In this document: positions 8,136-16,454 of the stretch, piece by piece
Numbering within the stretch: position 1 is the stretch's first letter
How the letters are laid out: each line of letters starts with the position of its first letter
DNA from: Asanoa siamensis
GTDB lineage: Bacteria > Actinomycetota > Actinomycetes > Mycobacteriales > Micromonosporaceae
Direction of reading: 5' to 3'
NCBI RefSeq assembly: GCF_016862555.1
Contig: NZ_BONE01000003.1
Coordinates: 62,001 to 126,000, forward strand
DNA length: 64,000 nucleotides
The notes under the pieces: generated by a model
The model's database searches: none
Told to the model about the DNA's origin: nothing
Seen by the model: the letters and a program-made list of their open reading frames with translations, nothing else
Position numbers and translations under genes: made by a program

Positions 8136-9804
8136 GCTCCTCGCGGCCGAGGCCGCCGGCGGCAGCACCGCCCGTACCCTCACGATCATCCTGTTCCTGG
8201 TCTTCGTGGCCATCACGCTGGCGATCACCGTCTGGGCGAGCCGGCAGACCAAGACGGCGACCGACTTCTACGCCGGCGGCCGATCGTTCTCGGGCTTCCA
8301 GAACGGCATGGCGATCGGCGGCGACTACATGTCGGCGGCGTCGTTCCTCGGCATCGCCGGCATCATCGCGCTCAACGGCTACGACGGGTTCCTCTACTCG
8401 ATCGGCTTCCTGGTGGCCTGGCTGGTCGCCCTGCTCCTGGTCGCCGAACTGCTGCGGAACTCGGGCCGCTACACGATGGCCGACGTGCTCGCGTTCCGGA
8501 TGCGCCAGCGGCCGGTCCGCACGGCCGCGGCGGTCTCCACGATCACCGTGTCGATCTTCTACCTGCTGGCCCAGATGGTCGGCGCCGGCGCGCTGGTCGC
8601 GCTGCTGCTCGGCATCAAGCCCGGCACGACGTTCATGGGCATGGACGCGGACGCCGCCAAGATCGCCACGATCGTGCTGGTCGGCGCCCTGATGATCGTC
8701 TACGTGACGGTCGGCGGCATGAAGGGCACGACGTACGTCCAGATCGTCAAGGCGTTCCTGCTGATGACCGGCGCGCTGCTGATGACGATCCTCGTGCTGG
8801 CGGTCTTCAGGTTCAACCTGTCGTCGCTGCTCGGCGACGCGGCGCAGTCGTCCGGCAAGGGCGAGGCCTTCCTCGAACCAGGGTTGCGCTACGGCGTGGA
8901 AGTCGCCGGCAACGCGACACAGACCTTCTACAACAAGATGGACCTGCTGTCGCTCGGCATCGCCCTGGTGCTCGGCACCGCCGGCCTGCCGCACATCCTG
9001 ATCCGTTTCTACACGGTGCCGACGGCGCGGGCGGCCCGCAAGAGCGTGCTCTGGGCGATCGGCATCATCGGCACGTTCTACCTGTTCACGCTGGCCCTCG
9101 GCTTCGGTGCCGCGGCCCTGGTGGGCAGCGAGGCGATCACCGCACAGGACCGGGCGGGCAACACGGCGGCTCCACAGTTGGCCGCGGAACTCGGCCGGCG
9201 CTTCTTCGGCGGTGAGATCGGCAGCGCGACACTGCTGGCCATCATCGCCGCGGTCGCGTTCGCGACGATCCTCGCGGTCGTCGCCGGCCTGACGCTGGCG
9301 TCGTCGTCGAGCCTCGCGCACGACTTCTACGCCAACGTGCTCAAGAAGGGCGAGGCGTCGGAGCGGCAGGAGGTGAACGTCGCCCGGATCTCCGCGCTGG
9401 TGATCGGCGCCGTGTCCATCCTGCTGTCGATCTTCGCGCAGAACCTCAACGTGGCGTTCCTCGTCGCGCTGGCGTTCGCGGTCGCCGCCTCCGGCAACCT
9501 GCCGGCGATCCTCTACAGCCTGTTCTGGAAGCGGTTCAACACGTCCGGTGCGGTCTGGGCGATCTACGGTGGTCTGATCTCCGCCGTGGTGCTCGTGTTC
9601 TTCTCACCGGTCGTCTCCGGCGGCGCCACCTCGATGTTCCCGGACTCCGACTGGCAGTGGTTCCCGCTGTCCAACCCGGGTCTCATCTCGATCCCGTTCG
9701 GCTTCTTCTGCGGCTGGCTGGGGACGGTCCTGTCCAAGGAGCGTGACGACGCCAAATACGCGGAGTTGGAAGTTCGCTCCCTGACGGGCTCGGGCGCGCA
9801 CTGA
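8128..9804 (+). CDS. actP: cation acetate symporter
   Basis: A 558-residue SSS-family symporter of the ActP (YjcG) branch, about 13 helices. Motifs include GGDYMSAASFLGIAG (about residues 64-78), the Asn-Gly-Tyr-Asp-Gly-Phe-Leu-Tyr-Ser-Ile-Gly segment, and GLPHILIRFYTVPTARAAR, which is nearly diagnostic of acetate/propionate permeases. It acts in the cytoplasmic membrane, importing acetate or a similar monocarboxylate with a cation. The upstream DUF485 gene overlaps by 8 bp; a strong GC-rich terminator follows. The other symporter at 1.6 kb is a distant paralogue. Confidence 0.88.
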   Translation: MSKLLAAEAAGGSTARTLTIILFLVFVAITLAITVWASRQTKTATDFYAGGRSFSGFQNGMAIGGDYMSAASFLGIAGIIALNGYDGFLYSIGFLVAWLVALLLVAELLRNSGRYTMADVLAFRMRQRPVRTAAAVSTITVSIFYLLAQMVGAGALVALLLGIKPGTTFMGMDADAAKIATIVLVGALMIVYVTVGGMKGTTYVQIVKAFLLMTGALLMTILVLAVFRFNLSSLLGDAAQSSGKGEAFLEPGLRYGVEVAGNATQTFYNKMDLLSLGIALVLGTAGLPHILIRFYTVPTARAARKSVLWAIGIIGTFYLFTLALGFGAAALVGSEAITAQDRAGNTAAPQLAAELGRRFFGGEIGSATLLAIIAAVAFATILAVVAGLTLASSSSLAHDFYANVLKKGEASERQEVNVARISALVIGAVSILLSIFAQNLNVAFLVALAFAVAASGNLPAILYSLFWKRFNTSGAVWAIYGGLISAVVLVFFSPVVSGGATSMFPDSDWQWFPLSNPGLISIPFGFFCGWLGTVLSKERDDAKYAELEVRSLTGSGAH

Positions 9805-9811
9805 GTCACAT

Positions 9812-9841
9812 GGGCCCCGGCGGTGCACACCGCCGGGGCCC
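9812..9841 (+). terminator. GC-rich hairpin terminator
   Basis: A perfect 14-bp inverted repeat (9812-9825 and 9828-9841; arms begin GGGCCCCGG and end CCGGGGCCC) lies 8 nt after the symporter stop codon. There is no T-run, as is common for actinobacterial terminators. It separates the symporter operon from the epimerase gene. Confidence 0.7.
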
Positions 9842-9885
9842 CTGTCAAGGGCAACCCGGGCCCGACGGTAGATCCGCTTCATCGG

Positions 9886-9891
9886 TAGTCT
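9886..9891 (+). promoter_or_regulatory. -10 hexamer TAGTCT close to start codon
   Basis: TAGTCT ends 7 nt upstream of ATG 9899 of the epimerase gene, giving the leaderless-promoter geometry seen at several other genes in this window. Confidence 0.4.
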
Positions 9892-9898
9892 TGGGCTC

Positions 9899-10876
9899 AT
9901 GGTGGTTGCCCAACGCTTCGGAGCCGGTCATCGCATCCTTGTGACAGGAGGCGCCGGCTTCGTCCCGTCCCACCTGATCGATGTGCTCATCGCCCGCGGT
10001 TGCGCGGTCGTCGCGGTCGACAACTTCGTCACGGGCTCCAAGGAGAACGTCACCCACCTCGTCGACCACCCGCAGTTCACGCTGGTCGAGGCCGACGTCG
10101 CCGACGGGCTGCCGACGCACCACCCGGCGCTCGACGGCCGGTTCGACGCGATCCTGCACATGGCGTCGCCGGCGAGCCCCAAGGACTTCACCACGCTGCC
10201 GATCGAGATCCTGCGCGTCGGCTCGATCGCCACGCTGCACCTGCTCGAGCGCGCGGTCGCCGACGGTGCCCGGTTCCTGATGGCGTCGACGTCGGAGGCC
10301 TACGGCGACCCGCTGGTGCACCCGCAGGTCGAGACCTACTGGGGCAACGTCAACCCGGTCGGCATCCGCAGCGTCTACGACGAGGCCAAGCGCTTCTCCG
10401 AGGCGTCCACCATGGCCTACCACCGCTACCGCGGGCTCGACGCCGCGATCGTGCGGATCTTCAACACGTACGGGCCGCGGATGCGTCCCGACGACGGCCG
10501 GGCGATCCCGACGTTCATCTCCCAGGCGCTGCGCGGCGAGCCGATCACCGTGCACGGCAACGGCGCGCAGACGCGCTCCATCTGCTACGTCGACGACCTG
10601 GTCCGCGGCATCCTGCTGCTGCTCGACTCGACCGAGACCGGTCCGATCAACTGCGGCGACGAGCACGAGATGTCGATGAAGGACCTGGCCGAGACGATCG
10701 TGCGGCTGACCGGCAGCGCCTCCACGGTGACCTTCACGTCACGCACCGCCGACGACCCGGAGATGCGCCGCCCCGACCTCACGCTGGCGCGCACCAAGCT
10801 CGGCTTCGCACCGACGGTCTCCCCGGAAGAGGGTCTCCGCCGCACCATCGAAGACTTCCAGCGCCGCGCCGTTTAA
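9899..10876 (+). CDS. NAD-dependent epimerase/dehydratase (UDP-glucuronate decarboxylase-like)
   Basis: A 325-residue extended short-chain dehydrogenase. The Rossmann motif reads TGGAGFVPSH (about residues 16-25), followed by the NAD-ribose Asp in VVAVDNFVTGSKENV. The catalytic Tyr-Lys pair is in SVYDEAKRF, and the Thr/Ser partner in MASTSEAYGDP. Sequence features (NVNPVGIRSVYDEAKR, NTYGPRM, CYVDDLVRGI) resemble UDP-xylose synthases, which oxidise and decarboxylate UDP-glucuronate, so a role in cell-surface sugar supply is likely. Odd point: the third glycine of GxxGxxG is Pro here. Two cell-wall LCP genes follow, consistent with envelope glycan metabolism. Confidence 0.8.
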   Translation: MVVAQRFGAGHRILVTGGAGFVPSHLIDVLIARGCAVVAVDNFVTGSKENVTHLVDHPQFTLVEADVADGLPTHHPALDGRFDAILHMASPASPKDFTTLPIEILRVGSIATLHLLERAVADGARFLMASTSEAYGDPLVHPQVETYWGNVNPVGIRSVYDEAKRFSEASTMAYHRYRGLDAAIVRIFNTYGPRMRPDDGRAIPTFISQALRGEPITVHGNGAQTRSICYVDDLVRGILLLLDSTETGPINCGDEHEMSMKDLAETIVRLTGSASTVTFTSRTADDPEMRRPDLTLARTKLGFAPTVSPEEGLRRTIEDFQRRAV

Positions 10877-10978
10877 GGCATAACGGCAGGTCAACGCGGA
10901 AATTTTTACCTACCAAGTTCGTGCCGTGCCGGCGTTGGTTGTGAGCCGTACCTAGGTTTGCTTCGTACCCTGGGTCAC

Positions 10979-12193
10979 ATGTCTGCGACCACGTCATCGT
11001 CCGGCGGCACCTCCGGCCGCGCCTCGGTGCCCGGCCGTACGTCCAGCGCCCGCGTCTCGGCGGCCCCGACCGGCGGCCGCATCAGCGGGCGGGCGCACGT
11101 GCCGGGAGCACGCACCGAGGCCCGCCCCCGCATCGGCGGTGGTGGTCCCGGCGGCCCCGGTGGTCCGCGCGGCCCGCGCCGCCCGGGCGCGCCCTACCGC
11201 AAGGGTCCACAGCCCAAGTGGGGCCGGATCGCCCTGGTCGCGGTCGTCGGCCTGGTGGTGCTGGGCCTGCTCGGCGCCGGCGGCACGTGGATCTACGTGC
11301 GCGCGCTCAACGGCAACATCGGCCGCACCGACCCGTTCTCCGAGATCACCGACGGCCGGCCGGTCAAGACGGCCGAGGGCGCGCTCAACATCCTGATGGT
11401 CGGCACCGACTCCCGAGACCCGGACGCGGCGCTCGACAAGGCCGGCCAGTGGCGGGCCGACACGATCATCGTCATGCACATCCCGGCCTCGCAGGACAAG
11501 GCCTACCTGGTCTCGATCCCCCGCGACCTCTACGTGCCGGTGCCGAAGTCGGCCAAGGCCGAGTGCGCCAACTCCGAGCGCCACAAGGTCAACTCCGCGT
11601 TCGCCTTCGGCGGGCTGCCCCTGGCCGTGCGTACCGTCGAGTGCTTCACCGACGTCCGGATGGACCACGTCATGGCGATCGACTTCGCGGGGTTCAAGGA
11701 GGTCACCGACGCGCTCGGCGGTGTGGACCTCAAGGTCGAGCGGACGACCAAGTCGATCCACAAGCCCTTCCGCACCTTCCAGAAGGGCGTCAACCACATG
11801 AACGGCGAAGAGGCCCTCGACTGGGTCCGCCAGCGCAAGCAGTTCCCCGACGGCGACTTCGCCCGGATGCGGCACCAGCAGGAGTTCCTTCGCGCGCTGA
11901 TGGACAAGGCCGCGAGCAGCGGCACGCTGACCAACCCCGGCAAGCTCAACAGCTTCCTCAAGGCGGTCACCAACGCGGTGACGGTCGACGAGGGGTTCTC
12001 GCTGGTCGACATGGCACTGCAGTTCCGCAACCTGCGGGGCGAGAACCTCGAGTTCCTGACCAGCCCCCACAGCGGCAGCCAGACGATCGGCGGCGAGTCC
12101 GTGGTGGTCTCCGACAAGACCAAGGCGCTGGCCATGTACAAGGCCATCAACGAAGACAAGATGGCCGAGTGGGCGGCAGCCAACAAGAAGTAA
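10979..12193 (+). CDS. LytR-CpsA-Psr (LCP) family protein
   Basis: A 404-residue cell-wall glycopolymer ligase. A long cytoplasmic N-terminal tail of about 75 residues rich in Gly, Pro, Arg and Ser precedes one transmembrane helix (about residues 83-105). The extracytoplasmic LCP domain shows the Asp/Arg signature in GTDSRDPDA, RADTIIVMHIPAS and SIPRDLYVPVPK, which in the family hold the polyprenyl-pyrophosphate lipid and Mg2+. LCP enzymes transfer teichoic-acid-like or arabinogalactan-like polymers to peptidoglycan. ATG 10979 is preferred over the upstream 10958. A second, shorter LCP gene follows. Confidence 0.88.
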   Translation: MSATTSSSGGTSGRASVPGRTSSARVSAAPTGGRISGRAHVPGARTEARPRIGGGGPGGPGGPRGPRRPGAPYRKGPQPKWGRIALVAVVGLVVLGLLGAGGTWIYVRALNGNIGRTDPFSEITDGRPVKTAEGALNILMVGTDSRDPDAALDKAGQWRADTIIVMHIPASQDKAYLVSIPRDLYVPVPKSAKAECANSERHKVNSAFAFGGLPLAVRTVECFTDVRMDHVMAIDFAGFKEVTDALGGVDLKVERTTKSIHKPFRTFQKGVNHMNGEEALDWVRQRKQFPDGDFARMRHQQEFLRALMDKAASSGTLTNPGKLNSFLKAVTNAVTVDEGFSLVDMALQFRNLRGENLEFLTSPHSGSQTIGGESVVVSDKTKALAMYKAINEDKMAEWAAANKK

Positions 12194-12267
12194 CAATTAC
12201 CCCGATCCGGACGAATGACAAGGCTGGCCCTGGCCCGACATATCCGACTTAAGCTGTCGCTAGCGCG

Positions 12268-13329
12268 ATGCGGCGGGGGTCGGGAGGGGCCATCAGCTCA
12301 GGACGCAAGGGGGAGCAGCGGCCACCGGACGGTGGGCCGGCCAGTCGGCCGCGCTGGGCCAAGATCCTGATCGTCGTGGGTGTCGCCCTGGCCGTCCTGG
12401 CCGGTCTCAGCCTCGGCGGGCTCAAGCTGCTCTCCGAGCGCCTCAACGACGCGCTGCAGAAGGCCGACCTGCTCGACTCCGGCGCCCGGTCGGGCAACGG
12501 GGAGTTGCACGGGCCGCTCAACTATCTGCTGATCGGGTCGGACCAAAGGGACGCGAACCCCACCATGGGACATCGGGCCGATTCCATCGTGATCGTCAAC
12601 ATACCGGCGGGGCTCGACCGGGCGTACCTGATCTCGATCCCCCGTGACCTGCGGGTCGCCATCCCGCCCTGGCCGGCGTCGAACTACAAGGGCGGACAGG
12701 ACAAGATCAACGCCGCCTTCCAGTACGGCGGTGCCGACGGCGCCAAGCTGCTCTCCGCGACCGTCACGAACCTCACCGGCGTGCGCTTCGACGGTGCCGC
12801 GATCGTCGACTTCACCGGCTTCAAACGCGTCGTCGACCTGCTCGGCGGCGTCGACGTCTGCGTGGACCGGCAGGTCACCTCCATCCACACGGGCCACGTC
12901 TTCCCCGTCGGTTGCTACCGGATGGACGGCGCGAAGTCCCTCGACTACGCGCGGCAGCGCTACGGCCTGCCCCGGGGTGACTACGACCGGCAGCGCCACC
13001 AGCAGCAGATCCTCAAGGGGATCGCCAAGAAGCTCACCGACCCCACCGTGCTGGCCAACCCGATCAAGCTGGACCAGACGGTCCGGGCCATCGGGGCGAC
13101 CATGACCGTCGACACGAACGGCGTACCCCTGAACGATCTGGTCATCTCGTTCCGCAACATGCGGGCCGAGAACGTCTACGGGATCCGGATCCCGTCCACC
13201 GGCGCCCGCATCGACGGCACCTCCTACAACGTGCTCACCCCGGACGCGGACCTGCTGTTCAAGGCGGTCCGGGAGGGCGACGTCGCAGCCTGGGCGGCCG
13301 CCAACCCCAAGTGGGTGCTGAGCATCTAG
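12268..13329 (+). CDS. LytR-CpsA-Psr (LCP) family protein
   Basis: A 353-residue paralogue of the preceding LCP protein with a short charged N-terminal tail, one transmembrane helix (about residues 31-53) and an LCP domain. Conserved residues appear in LIGSDQRDANP, HRADSIVIVNIPAG and SIPRDLRVAIPP, and the lipid-pocket Arg in LDYARQRYGLPRGDY. Adjacent placement with a 74-nt gap suggests a tandem duplication in an envelope locus. Each LCP gene in actinobacteria may attach a different polymer or work redundantly; which applies here is unknown. Two Cys at VDVCVDRQV and FPVGCYRMD could form an extracytoplasmic disulfide. Confidence 0.88.
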   Translation: MRRGSGGAISSGRKGEQRPPDGGPASRPRWAKILIVVGVALAVLAGLSLGGLKLLSERLNDALQKADLLDSGARSGNGELHGPLNYLLIGSDQRDANPTMGHRADSIVIVNIPAGLDRAYLISIPRDLRVAIPPWPASNYKGGQDKINAAFQYGGADGAKLLSATVTNLTGVRFDGAAIVDFTGFKRVVDLLGGVDVCVDRQVTSIHTGHVFPVGCYRMDGAKSLDYARQRYGLPRGDYDRQRHQQQILKGIAKKLTDPTVLANPIKLDQTVRAIGATMTVDTNGVPLNDLVISFRNMRAENVYGIRIPSTGARIDGTSYNVLTPDADLLFKAVREGDVAAWAAANPKWVLSI

Positions 13330-13332
13330 GCT
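13327..13332 (+). promoter_or_regulatory. -10 hexamer TAGGCT inside previous stop codon
   Basis: TAGGCT at 13327-13332 uses the TAG stop of the LCP gene and ends 7 nt before GTG 13340 of the rhodanese gene. The geometry predicts a leaderless transcript, making the rhodanese gene independently expressible. Confidence 0.45.
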
Positions 13333-13339
13333 TGGCTGC

Positions 13340-13678
13340 GTGTGGAGACCAGAACCGGTTCCGTGGGTCGCCGCGGACGATGTGCCGGAGGACGCCTATC
13401 TGCTCGACGTCCGTGAGGACGACGAGTGGCGGGCCGGGCACGCCCCGGGCGCGCACCACGTGCAGATGATGGAGGTGCCGGCCCGGCTGGCCGACGTGCC
13501 GACCGACGCCGACGTCGTGGTCGTCTGCCGGATGGGCGGCCGCTCGGCCCAGGTCGTGACCTACCTGTCCAAGCAGGGCTGGGACAACGTACGCAACCTC
13601 GACGGCGGCATGGAGGCCTGGCAGTCCGCCGGCCGTCCCATGGTCAGCGAAGACGGCCAACCGGCCCGCGTGGTCTGA
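13340..13678 (+). CDS. rhodanese-like domain protein
   Basis: A 112-residue single-domain rhodanese. The substrate loop CRMGGRS (Cys about residue 60) carries the catalytic Cys that takes a sulfane sulfur, and the domain-typical LLDVREDDEWRAGHAPGA and NLDGGMEAW segments flank it. Small single-domain rhodaneses transfer sulfur from thiosulfate or persulfides to acceptors; the partner is unknown. Sulfur for molybdopterin synthase is one possibility given the Moco genes elsewhere in the window, but they are 26 kb away. Starts with GTG 10 nt after the LCP stop. Confidence 0.88.
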   Translation: MWRPEPVPWVAADDVPEDAYLLDVREDDEWRAGHAPGAHHVQMMEVPARLADVPTDADVVVVCRMGGRSAQVVTYLSKQGWDNVRNLDGGMEAWQSAGRPMVSEDGQPARVV

Positions 13679-13685
13679 GCCCACG

Positions 13686-14459
13686 GTGGGCGAGTCGCCG
13701 TTGATCTTCGCGCACCGCGGTTCCTCCGCGGTGCTGCCCGAACACACGCTCCCGGCCTACCAGCGAGCCCTCGACGAGGGCGCCGACGGCGTGGAGTGCG
13801 ACGTGCGGCTCACCCGCGACGGGCACCTCGTCTGCGTGCACGACCGGCGGCTCGACCGCACCAGCAACGGCACGGGCCGGGTCAGCCGGCGCACCCTGGC
13901 CGAGCTCGCCGAACTCGACTTCGGCAGGTGGCCCGACAGCGACGTCCCGGCCGATCCGGACCGCGGCCGGCTGCTCACCCTCGACCGCCTGCTCGGCACG
14001 GTCCGCGACGCGGGGCGCGAGTTGCAGGTGCTGATCGAGACCAAGCACCCGACCCACCACGGCGGCGACGTCGAGCGCGCGCTCGCCGCCCTGCTCCGCC
14101 GGCACGGCCTCGACCAGCCGCGGGACAGCGAGCGGGTGGCGGTGACGGTGATGTCGTTCTCCGCGCTGGCCGTGCGCCGGATGCGCGAGCTCGCGCCCGG
14201 CCTGCCCACGGCGTTGCTGATGGAGCTGCTGCCCTCGACGCTGCGCGGCACCCTGCCGTTCGGCGCCCGGATCGCCGGTCCCGGCATCCACCTGGTCAAG
14301 GCCCGGCCGCGGCTGGTCCGCACGCTGCAGGCCGCCGGCAACAAGGTCTACGTCTGGACGGCCAACGAGCCCGACGAGATCGACCTCCTTATCGACCTGG
14401 GTGTCGACGGCATCATCACCGACCGCCCCGGGTTCGTCCTGAAGCACATCGGCCGCTGA
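13686..14459 (+). CDS. glycerophosphodiester phosphodiesterase
   Basis: A 257-residue GDPD enzyme (UgpQ type) that splits glycerophosphodiesters to glycerol-3-phosphate and an alcohol. Active-site marks are FAHRGSS (catalytic His), LPEHTLPA (metal Glu), GVECDVRLTRDG (Glu-x-Asp metal pair) and VHDRRLDRTSNGTG (second His). The C-terminal VYVWTANEPDEIDLLIDLG and DGIITDRPG complete the TIM-barrel signature. No signal peptide is seen, so a cytoplasmic location is expected. GTG start 7 nt after the rhodanese stop suggests cotranscription. Confidence 0.9.
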   Translation: MGESPLIFAHRGSSAVLPEHTLPAYQRALDEGADGVECDVRLTRDGHLVCVHDRRLDRTSNGTGRVSRRTLAELAELDFGRWPDSDVPADPDRGRLLTLDRLLGTVRDAGRELQVLIETKHPTHHGGDVERALAALLRRHGLDQPRDSERVAVTVMSFSALAVRRMRELAPGLPTALLMELLPSTLRGTLPFGARIAGPGIHLVKARPRLVRTLQAAGNKVYVWTANEPDEIDLLIDLGVDGIITDRPGFVLKHIGR

Positions 14460-14499
14460 CCCTTTTGCAGTGCGCCCCGGGTTGGGCACACTCGGGACC

Positions 14500-15960
14500 A
14501 TGCCCGCGCGCCCGGACTTCGCCTCCTTCATCGCCGGCCACGCCGAGGTGATCGAGCGGATCAACTCGGGCGAGGCGGGCCTGCCGATCCTCGACGTCGT
14601 CCTGCGCCTCGCCGAACAGGCACTGGGTGCGGCGGGCATGACCTTCGCGGAGTACGGCCCGTCCGGCGGCCGGATCGTCGCGGCGACCGGGGCGGCCGAG
14701 TGGGCGTTGGGCCGCCCGGTCGACAAGGAGTCACCGACCACGAAGCGGCTGCTGACGGGCCTGCGTACGCAGGTGCTCTCGCTCGACCGCATCGAGGGGA
14801 AGTTCCCCGACCAGGCGACCGGCCAGGGCCTGCACACGATGCTCGTCACCCGGGCGATGCTGGGCCGGCTGGTGGTCGGCAGCGTGCAGGCGTTCTACCG
14901 CGAGGTCGAGGACCTGCCGACCATCGAGCACCACAGCCTCATCGAGTTCGTGGCGATCAACCTGGCACACATGTACGGGCACCAGGCCGGCCTCCCGGTG
15001 CACGGCGACGGCCCCGTCGTCGCCGCCCTGGCCGACGGGCTCGCGATCATCGACTTCGACCGCAAGGTGCGGCTGTGGAACCCGGCGGCCGAGGAGGTCA
15101 CCGGGCTGTCCGCCGCCGACGTGCTGAACGCGACGCTGCCGTTCCCCATCCCGGTGCTCGGCCAGACGCTCGACCACCGGCTCGCCGACGGTCGCTGGCT
15201 GAAGATCACCGCGAGCGAGCTGGCCGGCACCGTCGACTCGGTCGTCGTCACGTTCCGCGACATCAGCGACCAGCACCGCCGCGACGGCGACCGCGACCTG
15301 TTCGTCGCGCTGACCAGCCACGAGCTGCGCACGCCGGTCACCGTGATCAAGGGGTACGCGGACACGCTCAACAGCCACTGGGACGAGCTGCCGGAGTACG
15401 AGCGCCGGCACGCGGCCGACGTGATCGGGCAGCGCGCGGGCGAGCTCGCGAAGCTGGTCGACCGGCTGCTCTCCGCGGCCGACCAGAGTGGCCCGACCGC
15501 CGGCTCGCCGCCCAGCCCGTTCGACCTCGTCGAGGCGCTCCGGGTGGCCGAGCGTGACCTGCCCACCGCCCTGCGCCGGCGGCTGCTCGTCCGGCTGCCC
15601 GTCGACCTGCCGAAGGCGGTCGGCGACCGGAGCACGATCTCGACGATCCTGACGGAGCTCGTGACCAACGCCGACAAGTACAGCGTCGACGGCACCGCGA
15701 TCGAGCTGACCGCGCTCAGTGACGAGCGCACGGTGGTCTTCCGCGTTTCCGATCGGGGCATCGGGGTACGACCCGAACATGTGGAGCGGGCGTTCGACCG
15801 GTTCTGGCAGGCCGAATCGGGTGACCGGCGGAGGTACCCGGGTGCCGGACTAGGCCTGTATTTGGTACGAAGGGTAATAGAGCGACAGAACGGATGGGTG
15901 TCGCTGCGGCCCCGGGAGGGCGGCGGCACCGTCGCGGAGGTGCGACTCCCCCGCGGCTAG
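14500..15960 (+). CDS. PAS/GAF sensor histidine kinase (soluble)
   Basis: A 486-residue sensor kinase without transmembrane segments. Domain order: GAF-like region (about residues 10-165), PAS (about 170-265, with DGLAIIDFDRKVRLWNPAAE), HisKA with the phospho-His box SHELRTPVTVIKGY (about residue 278), and HATPase_c with N box LVTNADKYSVDG, G1 box FRVSDRGIGVRPEHV and G2 box GAGLGLYLV. It autophosphorylates His and passes phosphate to a response regulator, none of which is adjacent. ATG 14500 was preferred over GTG 14470. An RsbW-like ATPase gene starts 18 nt downstream and may act in the same pathway. Confidence 0.85.
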   Translation: MPARPDFASFIAGHAEVIERINSGEAGLPILDVVLRLAEQALGAAGMTFAEYGPSGGRIVAATGAAEWALGRPVDKESPTTKRLLTGLRTQVLSLDRIEGKFPDQATGQGLHTMLVTRAMLGRLVVGSVQAFYREVEDLPTIEHHSLIEFVAINLAHMYGHQAGLPVHGDGPVVAALADGLAIIDFDRKVRLWNPAAEEVTGLSAADVLNATLPFPIPVLGQTLDHRLADGRWLKITASELAGTVDSVVVTFRDISDQHRRDGDRDLFVALTSHELRTPVTVIKGYADTLNSHWDELPEYERRHAADVIGQRAGELAKLVDRLLSAADQSGPTAGSPPSPFDLVEALRVAERDLPTALRRRLLVRLPVDLPKAVGDRSTISTILTELVTNADKYSVDGTAIELTALSDERTVVFRVSDRGIGVRPEHVERAFDRFWQAESGDRRRYPGAGLGLYLVRRVIERQNGWVSLRPREGGGTVAEVRLPRG

Positions 15961-15977
15961 TTCATTGGAGGCGGGCG

Positions 15978-16400
15978 GTGACGACGGCGGTGGCCGAGCG
16001 GTCCTGGCAGGCAGTGGTGCCCCATCACGCGCGCGGCGCACGCGCCGCACGGCACCAGCTGACCACGGAGCTGACCGGCACGGTCCCCGACGAGCTGCTC
16101 GCCGACGTCGTCGCGGTGGCCGGTGAGCTGGTGGTCAACGCGGTGCGGCACGCCCGCCCGCTGCCCGGCGGCGTGATCAAGGTGGCCTGGGACGTGTCCC
16201 CCGCGGGGGTGGTCGGGGTCCGGGTCACCGACGGCGGCGGCCGGGCCCGCCCGAACCCCCGCCGTGCCGGCCCGACCGCGCTGGACGGCCGAGGGTTGCA
16301 GATCGTCTCGGCGCTGGCCGACCGCTGGGGCGTCGAGCACGAAGGCGCCGACCAGAGCGTCTGGGCCGAGCTGGGCGAGCACTCCCACTCCCTGGCGTGA
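15978..16400 (+). CDS. RsbW-like HATPase domain protein (anti-sigma/serine kinase type)
   Basis: A 140-residue single HATPase_c domain. The N box reads AGELVVNAVRHARP, the G1 region VRVTDGGGRARPNPRRA and the G2 region GRGLQIVSALADRWGV, as in RsbW/SpoIIAB-type proteins that bind ATP and phosphorylate anti-anti-sigma factors or bind sigma factors. Actinobacteria carry many such orphan proteins. The GTG start was chosen because GGAGG at 15967-15971 precedes it by 6 nt; the open frame extends 84 nt further into the kinase gene. Proximity to the kinase hints at one signalling unit. Confidence 0.8.
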   Translation: MTTAVAERSWQAVVPHHARGARAARHQLTTELTGTVPDELLADVVAVAGELVVNAVRHARPLPGGVIKVAWDVSPAGVVGVRVTDGGGRARPNPRRAGPTALDGRGLQIVSALADRWGVEHEGADQSVWAELGEHSHSLA

Positions 16401-16440
16401 AACGCCACCCCGCGACCGCCCGGCTACGCAAGGGTGGCAA

Positions 16441-16446
16441 TAGGCT
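16441..16446 (+). promoter_or_regulatory. -10 hexamer TAGGCT close to start codon
   Basis: TAGGCT ends 8 nt before ATG 16455 of the DUF5926 gene; no ribosome-binding site lies between, so a leaderless transcript is expected. Confidence 0.45.
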
Positions 16447-16454
16447 GTCTCCCC

